Below the pieces are notes generated by a model that saw only the letters and a program-made list of their open reading frames with translations, did not search any database and had not been told where the DNA came from. DNA of 64,000 nucleotides from Pediococcus acidilactici (GTDB lineage Bacteria; Bacillota; Bacilli; Lactobacillales; Lactobacillaceae), in the NCBI GenBank assembly GCA_024970065.1, contig CP103908.1:372001-436000 (forward strand). Direction: 5' to 3'. The stretch's first letter is position 1; each line of letters begins with the position of its first letter. Below, piece after piece: positions 44,311 through 52,582 of the stretch. The translations under genes were made by a program, and so were the position numbers.

Positions 44311-46998
44311 ATGTCGAATAAATCGAATCTTACTATATTAACTACTACGATTGCTGCTACTGGCGCGGTTGTAGTTGGCACTGGTACAAATGTGCATGCG
44401 GACACGGTTAAAGCATCCACCCCTGAACAAGTGCAAACGGTTAAGGCCCAAGACCAAAAACTAGATGATGACATCAACCAAGCGCAAAACGACGTTAACG
44501 ATGCTCAAAAGAATGCTGATCAAACCCAAAACGCGGCTAACGATGCTAAGCAAACTGCTGATGATTCTCAAAAGCATGCTGACCAAGCATCTGACCAAGC
44601 TAACCAAGCACAAAACGATTTAAATGACGCCAAATCTAATGAACAAGCCGCTCAAGATAAGGCTGACCATGCTACTGATGACGCCATTAACCAAGCGCAA
44701 AATGATGTTGATGACCAAAAGAAGCAAAATGACCAAGCTAACCAAGACGTTGAAAACGCCCAAAATGACGTTAACCATGCCCAAGACAACGTCAATGACG
44801 CCAAGTCAAATGCTAACCAAGCGCAAAACGATGCTAATCAAGCGGATGATGCGGCATCTAAAGCGCAAGATGATGTGAATAATGCCCAAGCTGACCTTGA
44901 TAAGGGCAACCATGCTCAAGCGGATTTAGACCAAGCGCAAGATGATTTAAACCGTGCTAAAGACAACGCATCTAAGGCTGAAAACGGTGCCAATCAAGCG
45001 GACCAAGCTGAAAATGATGCGGCTAAGAAAGCTAATGATGCGAAGAAGAAAGCTGACGATGCTACTAAAGCGCAAAACGATGCCCAACATAAGGCGGATG
45101 CCGCTAACAAGGCTAAAGATGATGCTCAAAAGGCGTTGGATGATGCTAAGAGTCATCAAGGTAATCCAAATCAAGTGCATTTAAGTCAAGATTATCTTGA
45201 TGCGTTAAAAGCCTTTAGTAATTCTTATTATGGTGACCCAAATTATCAAACTTTGTTAGATAACTTGGCAAAGGCTGCTCAAAAGAATTATGAAGCAACT
45301 GGGTATGTTTCCGTTGATGGTAATACCCAAATCAAAATTAACAGTCAAGCTGATTTGGATAAGTATCTTAACGAATTAAACCAATATGCTCAACAATTGA
45401 TTAATGGTATCCGTGACCAATTGGGCACTAAAGGTGTTGAACTTTCAAAGGGTTCTGAAGAATTAAGCCGCCGGTTATCTGATGCATACACAAATAACAA
45501 TTGGGATGGCATGGCTAATGGTCATGATGCTACTACAAATACTGAAGTCGCTAATGGAATGGGACTTGATGGTAGCAGTGCGCAAGACCTTGCTTCTGGT
45601 TTTTTCACGTCTAACACACACGGGGATTGGAGCTTCACACTCGATGACTTTATGAAAGCTTTATATGATTCGGTTATTAAGTGGATGTTTGATGATGAAA
45701 TTAGTGAATGGGGTCACGCTACTAGTGTTGCTGGCTTGGATACTTTGGATTCCGATTACACACAATATATTGGAATTGGATTCTGGAAATTTAATCCGGA
45801 TGGCGATTATATGGGAATTCCAAACAGCGATGGTATGTTCCGGTTAGATACGATGTTGAATTTAACTTATGATTACATGATTCCAGAAAACTCGGAATTT
45901 GACACCACCCCAATCAAGTCTGACGTCCCTTCCCAATCGACGATTGACCAATTAACGAACGACTTGAAAACAAAGCAAGCGGATGCAAGTGCTGCTAATA
46001 ATGCTTTGGCAACCGCTAAAGCTAATAACGCAAAAGCTCAAGCTGCCCTAAATGCCGCTAATGCAGCTTTAAATGCGGCTAAAGCTAACCAAGCTAAAGC
46101 CCATGCTAACTTAACTCAAGCTCAAGCTGCCGTTAAAGATGCTCAAGCAGCGGTTACTGCGGCTCAAAAGGCTCTTGATGAAGCAAATGCTAACCATGCC
46201 GCTAAGCAAAAAGCGTTGGATGATGCCAAAGCTAAATTGGCGGCTGCGAAAGCCAACCAAGCTCAAAAGCATGCCATTTTAAATGACGCGAACGCTAAAC
46301 TCGCGAAAGCTAATAAGGCATTAGATGATGCGAAAGCTAAATTAGCAGCTGCCCAAGCAGTTCTTGCCGCTGGTCAACAAGCTTTAGCGGATAAAGAAGC
46401 TAAGTTAAATGACTTGAAGAACGCTGATAAGGCTCTTGCTGATGCTAAAGCGGCTGTTGAAGCGGCTCAAAAGGCTTATGACAATGCTAAGACTGCAGTT
46501 GACAAGGCTCAAGCTCAAGCTGATGCTGACGAAGCAACTTATGAACGTCTTCAATCAATTGCTGATAAAGCTGCCAAAGCCTTGGCGGATGCGAAAGCTC
46601 GTTTGGCTCAATTAGAACATCAACGCGACATCAACGATGCGATTGACGATGTTGATAACGGTTCAAAAGATTCCGACAAGAATCGGGATGGAAACAGTAA
46701 CCACAATGGTTCAAATGCTTCTAACGAATCAAATTCATCAAACACAAGCAATATATGGGATGATCCAACCGTATCAAACAACAGTGCAATATCTAATGGC
46801 TCATCTGCCGTAGTTACCCCAGCAATGGTTGCAGCCCGTGCAATGTCGAATCGTTCACGTCCTCAAGTGGTTAAAGCTTCAATATTACCTCAAACTGGTG
46901 AAACTAATAATAACGAAGGCTCGATGATTGGACTGGCTTTACTTTCATTATTAGGTGCGTTTGGACTGGCAAAAACTAGCCGGCGTCGGATGCATTAA
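44311..46998 (+). CDS. SEC10/PgrA-type LPXTG surface protein
   Basis: About 895 aa. Signal peptide (cleavage likely after NVHA, residue 31). Residues about 40-290 and 550-790 are Asn/Asp/Ala/Gln- and Ala/Lys-rich coiled coils with heptad-like QAQNDVNDA and AKAKLAAA repeats. Between them lies a globular domain with NNWDGMANGHD, GLDGSSAQDLASG and EWGHATSVAGLD, which matches SEC10/PgrA surface-exclusion domains. The C-terminus carries LPQTGE, a hydrophobic segment and SRRRMH for sortase anchoring. ATG 44311 is used, because GGAGG precedes it. Probably adhesion or cell-contact function; in enterococci relatives limit conjugation. Confidence 0.88.
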   Translation: MSNKSNLTILTTTIAATGAVVVGTGTNVHADTVKASTPEQVQTVKAQDQKLDDDINQAQNDVNDAQKNADQTQNAANDAKQTADDSQKHADQASDQANQAQNDLNDAKSNEQAAQDKADHATDDAINQAQNDVDDQKKQNDQANQDVENAQNDVNHAQDNVNDAKSNANQAQNDANQADDAASKAQDDVNNAQADLDKGNHAQADLDQAQDDLNRAKDNASKAENGANQADQAENDAAKKANDAKKKADDATKAQNDAQHKADAANKAKDDAQKALDDAKSHQGNPNQVHLSQDYLDALKAFSNSYYGDPNYQTLLDNLAKAAQKNYEATGYVSVDGNTQIKINSQADLDKYLNELNQYAQQLINGIRDQLGTKGVELSKGSEELSRRLSDAYTNNNWDGMANGHDATTNTEVANGMGLDGSSAQDLASGFFTSNTHGDWSFTLDDFMKALYDSVIKWMFDDEISEWGHATSVAGLDTLDSDYTQYIGIGFWKFNPDGDYMGIPNSDGMFRLDTMLNLTYDYMIPENSEFDTTPIKSDVPSQSTIDQLTNDLKTKQADASAANNALATAKANNAKAQAALNAANAALNAAKANQAKAHANLTQAQAAVKDAQAAVTAAQKALDEANANHAAKQKALDDAKAKLAAAKANQAQKHAILNDANAKLAKANKALDDAKAKLAAAQAVLAAGQQALADKEAKLNDLKNADKALADAKAAVEAAQKAYDNAKTAVDKAQAQADADEATYERLQSIADKAAKALADAKARLAQLEHQRDINDAIDDVDNGSKDSDKNRDGNSNHNGSNASNESNSSNTSNIWDDPTVSNNSAISNGSSAVVTPAMVAARAMSNRSRPQVVKASILPQTGETNNNEGSMIGLALLSLLGAFGLAKTSRRRMH

Positions 46999-47031
46999 TA
47001 ATAGTAGATTAGTTTGAGAGGATTCATTAAT

Positions 47032-48057
47032 ATGAATAAAAAAATTTTACTTCCAGTTATGATTTGCTCAATGGTTCTGTTGGCAGCTTGTGGTAAACAA
47101 AGTTCAAAAAGTAACGATACGCAGTCTCAGTCTACACAATCATCGGCTACTAAGTCTTCATCAAAAAGTAGTCATGAATCGGTAAAAAAACATGAAGATA
47201 TCACAATGAATCTTAAACAGATTCAAAAGGGTGATTATAGTAGTTTACTTCATGGTGATTGGAAAATGATTGGAGCTAAGGTTAACTACCATAAGGGGAA
47301 TGGCCTTGAATTTGATCGAAGCCAAGTAGATGGTCAAATATCAATCACGAGGGATAAGATTGTTGATGGACCATTAACTCTAAAACGTAATAGCGTATCG
47401 GTTGATGGTAATGAAGAAATTGCCGAGGTCCAAAATAACGGAAAGACGTTATCTATTTCAACTAACAATACTGATGAAAAAAACTGGTCTGTAACTTTCT
47501 ATCCAGCAGGTACATCAAATGAGTACAACAATGGCAGTAAAAACTTAATTACTGTTTGGATGAGTGATGATAATTACACCGAGGTCTTTGAGGAACAAAA
47601 TTCGGATAATAACAGTAAATCAAGTTTCATGACTAAGAAAAAAACAAAAAGCAGTAGTTTATGGAACGCTAGCAAGGACGAAAAATTATCGTCATTTATT
47701 GACAAATGGTCGGTAACGATGGATCAAGATTACGATAAATATGATGGGGTAAATGATATAGAAACCTCGACGGGAACCACCTATCCACGCGATTTATCTA
47801 ATGTAACGGTTAACGGACAGAGCAGTTCAATTGGATGGAGTAAAGATGGAAAAGGTGATTATGAATATAATGTAGTGGCGATTTACAATCACGATGGAGA
47901 CGTGCCGCCATTACCAAACCATATTACTTATTTCTTTGCTTATCATAATGGCGAACCGGTAGTATTGGTCGACCAAAGTCGAGATGGTACGCCGGATCTT
48001 ACTGAGACACAAAATGCTCAATTAAATGCCGGTTTTAACCGGATCGCTGAAAACTAA
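47032..48057 (+). CDS. Lipoprotein with DUF6287-like and DUF4767 domains
   Basis: About 341 aa. Signal peptide with lipobox LAAC (Cys about 20), Ser/Thr/Lys-rich spacer, then a first domain beginning MNLKQIQKGDYSSLLHGDW, which resembles DUF6287, and a C-terminal domain WNASKDEKLSSFIDKW…YPRDLSNVTV…, typical of DUF4767. Both occur in exported proteins of lactobacilli with unknown function. ATG 47032 is chosen, because it starts the signal peptide; a TTG at 47014 is in frame. Lies 34 bp after the surface gene. Confidence 0.8.
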   Translation: MNKKILLPVMICSMVLLAACGKQSSKSNDTQSQSTQSSATKSSSKSSHESVKKHEDITMNLKQIQKGDYSSLLHGDWKMIGAKVNYHKGNGLEFDRSQVDGQISITRDKIVDGPLTLKRNSVSVDGNEEIAEVQNNGKTLSISTNNTDEKNWSVTFYPAGTSNEYNNGSKNLITVWMSDDNYTEVFEEQNSDNNSKSSFMTKKKTKSSSLWNASKDEKLSSFIDKWSVTMDQDYDKYDGVNDIETSTGTTYPRDLSNVTVNGQSSSIGWSKDGKGDYEYNVVAIYNHDGDVPPLPNHITYFFAYHNGEPVVLVDQSRDGTPDLTETQNAQLNAGFNRIAEN

Positions 48058-48075
48058 ATTATATGGGAGTAGATT

Positions 48076-48480
48076 ATGGATTCGAAGTTAAAAAATTGGG
48101 TAGAATCAAAGAATCTGTCAAAAAAGCAGATTATTGAGATTTTAGCGGGAATTATTTTAGTGATTGGGGTAATTTTTGCCCTAATGCCTAAGGGTTTAAA
48201 TGGAACTTATGAATTAAGTAAAAATTACGTGGTTGGTAAGGATACGGATACAATTGTTTTTAGTGGAAAAAACTATAGAGAAACCGTAACTACAGTTGAT
48301 ACAGGTTTATTTGGGGGGTCAGAATCAAAAGAAGTAAAAAGATATTCTGGAACTTATAAAGTTACTGATAGAGAAGTGACTTTTTCGGGTGACTTCCCAC
48401 ATTCAGCAACGGCAAAATTATCCAAAGATAAAAGAGTGTTGACCCTCCAAGATGGGGACCAATATGTAAAAAAGGATTAA
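48076..48480 (+). CDS. Small membrane-anchored protein, lipocalin-like tail
   Basis: 134 aa. One hydrophobic segment at about 24-40 (EILAGIILVIGVIFALMP), then an extracellular beta-rich domain of about 90 residues with alternating strands (TIVFSGKNYRETVTTVD…SGTYKVTDREVTFSG). The layout and strand pattern resemble the divergent 145-aa protein downstream. Function unknown. Ends at a strong terminator. Confidence 0.72.
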   Translation: MDSKLKNWVESKNLSKKQIIEILAGIILVIGVIFALMPKGLNGTYELSKNYVVGKDTDTIVFSGKNYRETVTTVDTGLFGGSESKEVKRYSGTYKVTDREVTFSGDFPHSATAKLSKDKRVLTLQDGDQYVKKD

Positions 48481-48505
48481 ATTAAAGAGATATAAATCCC
48501 AAATA

Positions 48506-48545
48506 AAATGCACGCCGATAATATTTTCTCGGCGTGCATTTTTTT
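48506..48545 (+). terminator. Terminator of the surface locus
   Basis: 13-bp perfect stem AAATGCACGCCGA / TCGGCGTGCATTT followed by T. Confidence 0.92.
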
Positions 48546-48589
48546 ATAAGTTAAGCTGGGCTAGAGTGAGGTGTTGATGTTGTTCATCC

Positions 48590-49027
48590 TTATTTTGCTT
48601 GAACCCACCATTCACTGATCTCTCCAGATGAATCTTTTTCTGGAAAAGCAACATGACCATTAATTTTAGTTTTAGCACTTAAATCGACGTAGTCATCGTC
48701 TTCCGATTCTGAGCCAGTTTCTTCTTCAGCATCAAAATGGATGTACATTTTGTGATCTTTAATTTTCCAGTCTCCACTAGCTAAGAAGCCACTAGTAGTT
48801 CCATCGTTATGAAAACGTACGTAGCCTTCACTATCATTTTTAGCATCATCATAACTTTCAGGCTTTTCGCTTTCAGTTACAACATAATAAGAATGCCCAT
48901 TAAAGTCCCGCGCAGGGTTATTCAGCGTTTTAAATGCAAAAAATACACAGAGTACTATAACAATCACTCCAACAAGCTTGATAGTCTTGCCATTTTTTCC
49001 GTTCAAAGTTTCTTTAAGTTTATCCAT
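48590..49027 (-). CDS. Small membrane-anchored protein
   Basis: 145 aa. Hydrophobic segment at about 17-33 (LVGVIVIVLCVFFAF), then an extracellular beta-rich acidic domain (GHSYYVV…GYVRFHNDGTTSGFLASGDWKI…). Same layout as the 134-aa protein on the opposite strand; probably distant paralogues. Follows a lipoprotein gene by about 64 bp on the same strand. No known function. Confidence 0.72.
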   Translation of the reverse strand: MDKLKETLNGKNGKTIKLVGVIVIVLCVFFAFKTLNNPARDFNGHSYYVVTESEKPESYDDAKNDSEGYVRFHNDGTTSGFLASGDWKIKDHKMYIHFDAEEETGSESEDDDYVDLSAKTKINGHVAFPEKDSSGEISEWWVQAK

Positions 49028-49091
49028 TGATCATTTCTCCGTTCTTTTTATGTATTTTCACATGGTATATCTTAAGTTGAGATGTGCGGGA

Positions 49092-49841
49092 TCACCAACC
49101 CGCAGGTACGTTATAGCTGCCGTCTCCGTCAGTATCAGAAGCAAAAGTACCATCCGATTTTAACCCAATGTTTTTTCCATCGGCATTGTCCAAAGACCAA
49201 TATGTGTTACCACCTTCAACGTTTTTTACGTGGACGGTCCAGCCTTGATCACCTTGTTTTTTGGTTGCGTAAGCAATTGCTTCAGCGTCAGTAGTCAGAT
49301 GAACCTTGCCGTGGGTACTGTCAAAACTTTGGGGACTTTTTTGACCTTGGTGAATTTTAACGATGATGTCGTCGACCTGCTTAACCTGTGCAGGTGTAGA
49401 GTAGTAGCGTTGTTCTAATTCAGCTAAACTAATAGTTTTAAATGGGGGGTAGTGTTTATTAGCTTTGCGAGAATATTTTACGTTGTTGCCTTCAATTTGA
49501 TATGAAACGATGCAAACGGGCCCACCATTTCCAACAAAGTTTCCGCCATCATTTTGCCAAATCCCAAAATTGATTTCTTGCATGATATCATCATCGGGGT
49601 AACACATTTGGAAAAGCATTACCGCAATTTTCTCTTTATCCTGAGTTTTGATGGCAGTGTTCTGGGCAGAATGCTTTCGGGCCTTTTTAGTAGTTGTTGA
49701 ACTACTTGACCGCGATTGTTTAGCGACTTTGTTAGTTTTACTAGTTACTGAAGATGATTGCTTTGTTTTAGCTTGGCTGCCGCAGGATCCCAACATTAAT
49801 GGAATGGTAAGTAATGCGACTAAGACGTAACTTTTCTTCAT
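49092..49841 (-). CDS. Lipoprotein of unknown function
   Basis: 249 aa. Lipobox LGSC after a hydrophobic signal (Cys about 20), Ser/Thr/Lys-rich spacer, a middle domain (MCYPDDDIMQEINFGIW) and a C-terminal module AEAIAYATKKQGDQGWTVHV that resembles the C-terminal module of the lipoprotein at 55344-55907. Ribosome site GGAGG upstream. No function recognised. Confidence 0.75.
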   Translation of the reverse strand: MKKSYVLVALLTIPLMLGSCGSQAKTKQSSSVTSKTNKVAKQSRSSSSTTTKKARKHSAQNTAIKTQDKEKIAVMLFQMCYPDDDIMQEINFGIWQNDGGNFVGNGGPVCIVSYQIEGNNVKYSRKANKHYPPFKTISLAELEQRYYSTPAQVKQVDDIIVKIHQGQKSPQSFDSTHGKVHLTTDAEAIAYATKKQGDQGWTVHVKNVEGGNTYWSLDNADGKNIGLKSDGTFASDTDGDGSYNVPAGW

Positions 49842-50309
49842 TTAAACTCCTCCAAAAAGTAAATAGTTAATACGAGTGGATTCTAAAATACGTAGCAATA
49901 AATGTTTTTCAAAACCAACTCCTTTCAAAAAGATAATTGCCTAATTTTATAATGTTAGTATATCAAATAATATATGCATATAAAAATTAGAATGAAAATG
50001 ATATAACAATAACCCAAAACGGTTTGAAAAATCAGCGCAATGTTGTGGTTTTTAAATATCGTTTTGCCGGAATTTTCTACTGATGTGCAAAAATCACTTA
50101 ATATATTCATGAAAACTTAAGTTATATAGTTTATAAAACGCGAGATCATTAAAAATGAACTAATGTGATATCGTCAGCATTAATTAACTGACTTTTTATA
50201 ATTACTACGATAAAACTAAGTTACCAAAGTGTAGTTGCTTGAATGCTTACAAAAAGTTAGCTATCATAGATAGCGTAGATTAAGATTAGCTAATTAGGAG
50301 GAACGGAAA
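49842..50309. other. AT-rich intergenic region with no recognised gene
   Basis: 468 bp between divergent genes. It must contain the promoters of the lipoprotein and the SDR gene, but no unambiguous -35/-10 pair, ORF or stable hairpin stands out. Confidence 0.5.
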
Positions 50310-50954
50310 ATGGCAAAGATATTTATTGCGGGTGGCTCTGGTCGGGTTGCTACCGCCTTAATTAAGAATTTAGTTGCGGATGGTAACGAAGTGGTTGCTG
50401 GAGCGCGGCATCCTGAAAACGTTGTTGAGATGGATCACGTGTCTGCGGTAAAACTTGATTTGCACGACGGGGTAGATGCCATCGCCGACTTAATGAAGGG
50501 AAGCGACGCCGTTTACTTCACTGCTGGTTCGCGAGGCGCCGACTTATTGCAAACTGACGCAATGGGCGCAGTTAAAACCATGCAAGCGGCGGAAAAATTA
50601 GGAATCAAACGCTACGTCATGCTAAGTTCACTATACACATTGGAATCGGAACGTAAGTGGCATGAAGACGGTTTGGCAGACCTCTTGGATTACACCACTG
50701 CCAAGTTCTTTGCGGACAACTACCTCGTTCATGACACTGATTTGGATTACACCATTGTTCAGCCAACTAGTTTGACCGAGGAAGAGGGAACTGGCCAAAT
50801 TTACATCGGTAAAGATTTCCCACAAAAGACCAACCCAATTCCAGACGTGGCAAAGGTTCTAGCAGACGTTTTGAAACATCCAAATACTGTTAAAAAAGTA
50901 TTTATGATGAGCAGTGGTAGTCAAACGATCGACCAAGCGTTGGCTAACGTATAA
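50310..50954 (+). CDS. SDR-family NAD(P)-binding oxidoreductase
   Basis: 214 aa. Rossmann fold with IFIAGGSGRVATAL at the N-terminus (glycine-rich loop) and an atypical SDR pattern (NmrA/NAD-epimerase type), with YVMLSSLYTLE in place of the classical YxxxK region. Likely a flavin- or quinone-linked reductase or NAD(P)-sensing protein; substrate unknown. Ends at a good terminator. Confidence 0.85.
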   Translation: MAKIFIAGGSGRVATALIKNLVADGNEVVAGARHPENVVEMDHVSAVKLDLHDGVDAIADLMKGSDAVYFTAGSRGADLLQTDAMGAVKTMQAAEKLGIKRYVMLSSLYTLESERKWHEDGLADLLDYTTAKFFADNYLVHDTDLDYTIVQPTSLTEEEGTGQIYIGKDFPQKTNPIPDVAKVLADVLKHPNTVKKVFMMSSGSQTIDQALANV

Positions 50955-50982
50955 ATTTTAACCAACTAGAATATCCCCCAGT

Positions 50983-51018
50983 ACGCCAAGAATCCATTAA
51001 CGTGATTCTTGGCGTTTT
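50983..51018 (+). terminator. Terminator of the SDR gene
   Basis: 12-bp perfect stem ACGCCAAGAATC / GATTCTTGGCGT followed by T-rich sequence. Confidence 0.9.
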
Positions 51019-51146
51019 ATATTTTATCCATAAAATATTTTGTTTGTGAAAATGAATTGGACTTTTCATTATAGATTTGACATTTTCCTGAATTATTTTC
51101 ATTATGGTAGAAGCACGTTTGATGAAAATGAGAGAGGAAGAAAAAT

Positions 51147-52556
51147 ATGGAAGCACAAAATACGCGGCACACCAATCCGATGATCGTGGTGGCGGTAGTG
51201 GCGTTGATGTCCTTTATGGGGATTTTGACGGAAACCTCAATGAACGTAACTTTCCCAGCTTTAATGAAAGAGTTTCACGTATCCCTCAACACGGTTCAGT
51301 GGGTGACCGCTGGATACTTATTGATGGCGGCCTTAGTAATGTTAACGTCAGCTTACATGAAACGTCGATTTACCAACCGGCAGTTGTTCACCGCTGCGGC
51401 AATCTTATTTAGTAGCGGTGATCTAATTTGTGGGCTTGCGACTAACTTTTGGGTTTTACTAGCCGGTCGGTTAATTCAGGCAGGGTGTGTGGGGCTATGC
51501 ACGCCCTTGATGGTCAACATCATTCTAGACGTAGTCCCCCAGCATAAATTGGGGACTTACATTGGAATGGCAAACTTGATTATTTTGATTGCACCGGCAC
51601 TTGGTCCCACGTTTGGCGGGGCGGTAGTCGCGTTCAACAGTTGGCGGATGATTTTTTGGTCAACTTTACCCGTTGCGTTAGTGCTAATGTTGCTTGGCAT
51701 GAAGGTCATCAAGCAGTACGCGCCTACTGACCAGCACTACGCGTTTGACTGGACCCGATTCCTTTTGTTGGGGCTGGCGTTAGTTAGTTTGATTGTCGGA
51801 TTGAACGCCCTCGGAGAAATGCAATTGGGGACTTTTGTAGGGTTGCTGGTCGTCAGCATTGGTTTAACCATGCTATTTGTTAAACGCTCGCACACCGCAA
51901 CCAAAGCTTTATTTTCACTGCAAGTTTTTAAACAACCGGCCTTTTTATACAGTTTTCTACCATATATAATGCTGCAATTTGCAAACGTAGGGATTAACTT
52001 CCTGTTACCTAATTACGTGCAGGATGTTTTTCAGGCGACTTCGTTAGTTGGCGGGCTAATCTTACTGCCGGGGAGTTTGTTTAACGGGTTTGGACAACCA
52101 TTGTATGGATGGCTGTTGGATCGGTTTGGCGGAAAAGTGCCCTTGTATACCGGAGACATTTTATTTACCTTAGCGCTGGTCGGCTTAATGTGCTGGGGAC
52201 CTCAATTAGGGGTGGTTGGAATCACGATTGCCTACTTAATTTTTGCGATTGGCCGCTCGATGGCGTTTGGAAATTCGGTCGCGTACGGACTAAAACATAT
52301 TGACAAAGAATTTCAAAACGACGCCAACGCGTTGTATAATACTGGGCAACAGGTTACCGGAGCAATCGGAACGACTATCTTAGCGCTATTGATGGGATCG
52401 GTTAAGCGCCCGGGCTACACCCACGCGCAAAACGTAAGCGCAGGGAGTCAGCTAGCATTTATTTTGCTAGTGATTTTCGGTTGCGTAATCTTTGTGTTTT
52501 TCCACCATTTGGTTAATTTAAAGAATTTGCCAGAAGAAAAGGGCGTTGATTTATAG
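51147..52556 (+). CDS. MFS transporter, DHA2 (drug:H+ antiporter) type
   Basis: 469 aa with about 14 hydrophobic segments. N-terminal LMSFMGILTETSMNVTFPAL and TAGYLLMAA correspond to the first helices and motif D1 of DHA2 exporters; AGRLIQAGCVGLCTPL and the motif-C-like APALGPTFGGAVV follow. Predicted proton-driven efflux of drugs or organic compounds. GAGAGGAAG ribosome site. pepN follows after 26 bp, so the two are probably cotranscribed. Confidence 0.9.
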   Translation: MEAQNTRHTNPMIVVAVVALMSFMGILTETSMNVTFPALMKEFHVSLNTVQWVTAGYLLMAALVMLTSAYMKRRFTNRQLFTAAAILFSSGDLICGLATNFWVLLAGRLIQAGCVGLCTPLMVNIILDVVPQHKLGTYIGMANLIILIAPALGPTFGGAVVAFNSWRMIFWSTLPVALVLMLLGMKVIKQYAPTDQHYAFDWTRFLLLGLALVSLIVGLNALGEMQLGTFVGLLVVSIGLTMLFVKRSHTATKALFSLQVFKQPAFLYSFLPYIMLQFANVGINFLLPNYVQDVFQATSLVGGLILLPGSLFNGFGQPLYGWLLDRFGGKVPLYTGDILFTLALVGLMCWGPQLGVVGITIAYLIFAIGRSMAFGNSVAYGLKHIDKEFQNDANALYNTGQQVTGAIGTTILALLMGSVKRPGYTHAQNVSAGSQLAFILLVIFGCVIFVFFHHLVNLKNLPEEKGVDL

Positions 52557-52582
52557 GCGCCGGGCAAAATAGGAGGAGCAGC

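Noticed and set aside
44624..45184. Lys/Met/Leu-rich ORFs in other frames of the surface protein gene
   Set aside because: They are frame shadows of the Asn/Asp/Ala repeats, a result of low-complexity codons.
49895..49930. Ribosome-site-like AAAGGAG followed by a short TTG ORF upstream of the minus-strand lipoprotein
   Set aside because: Only nine codons, no notable residue pattern and no attenuator hairpin next to it.
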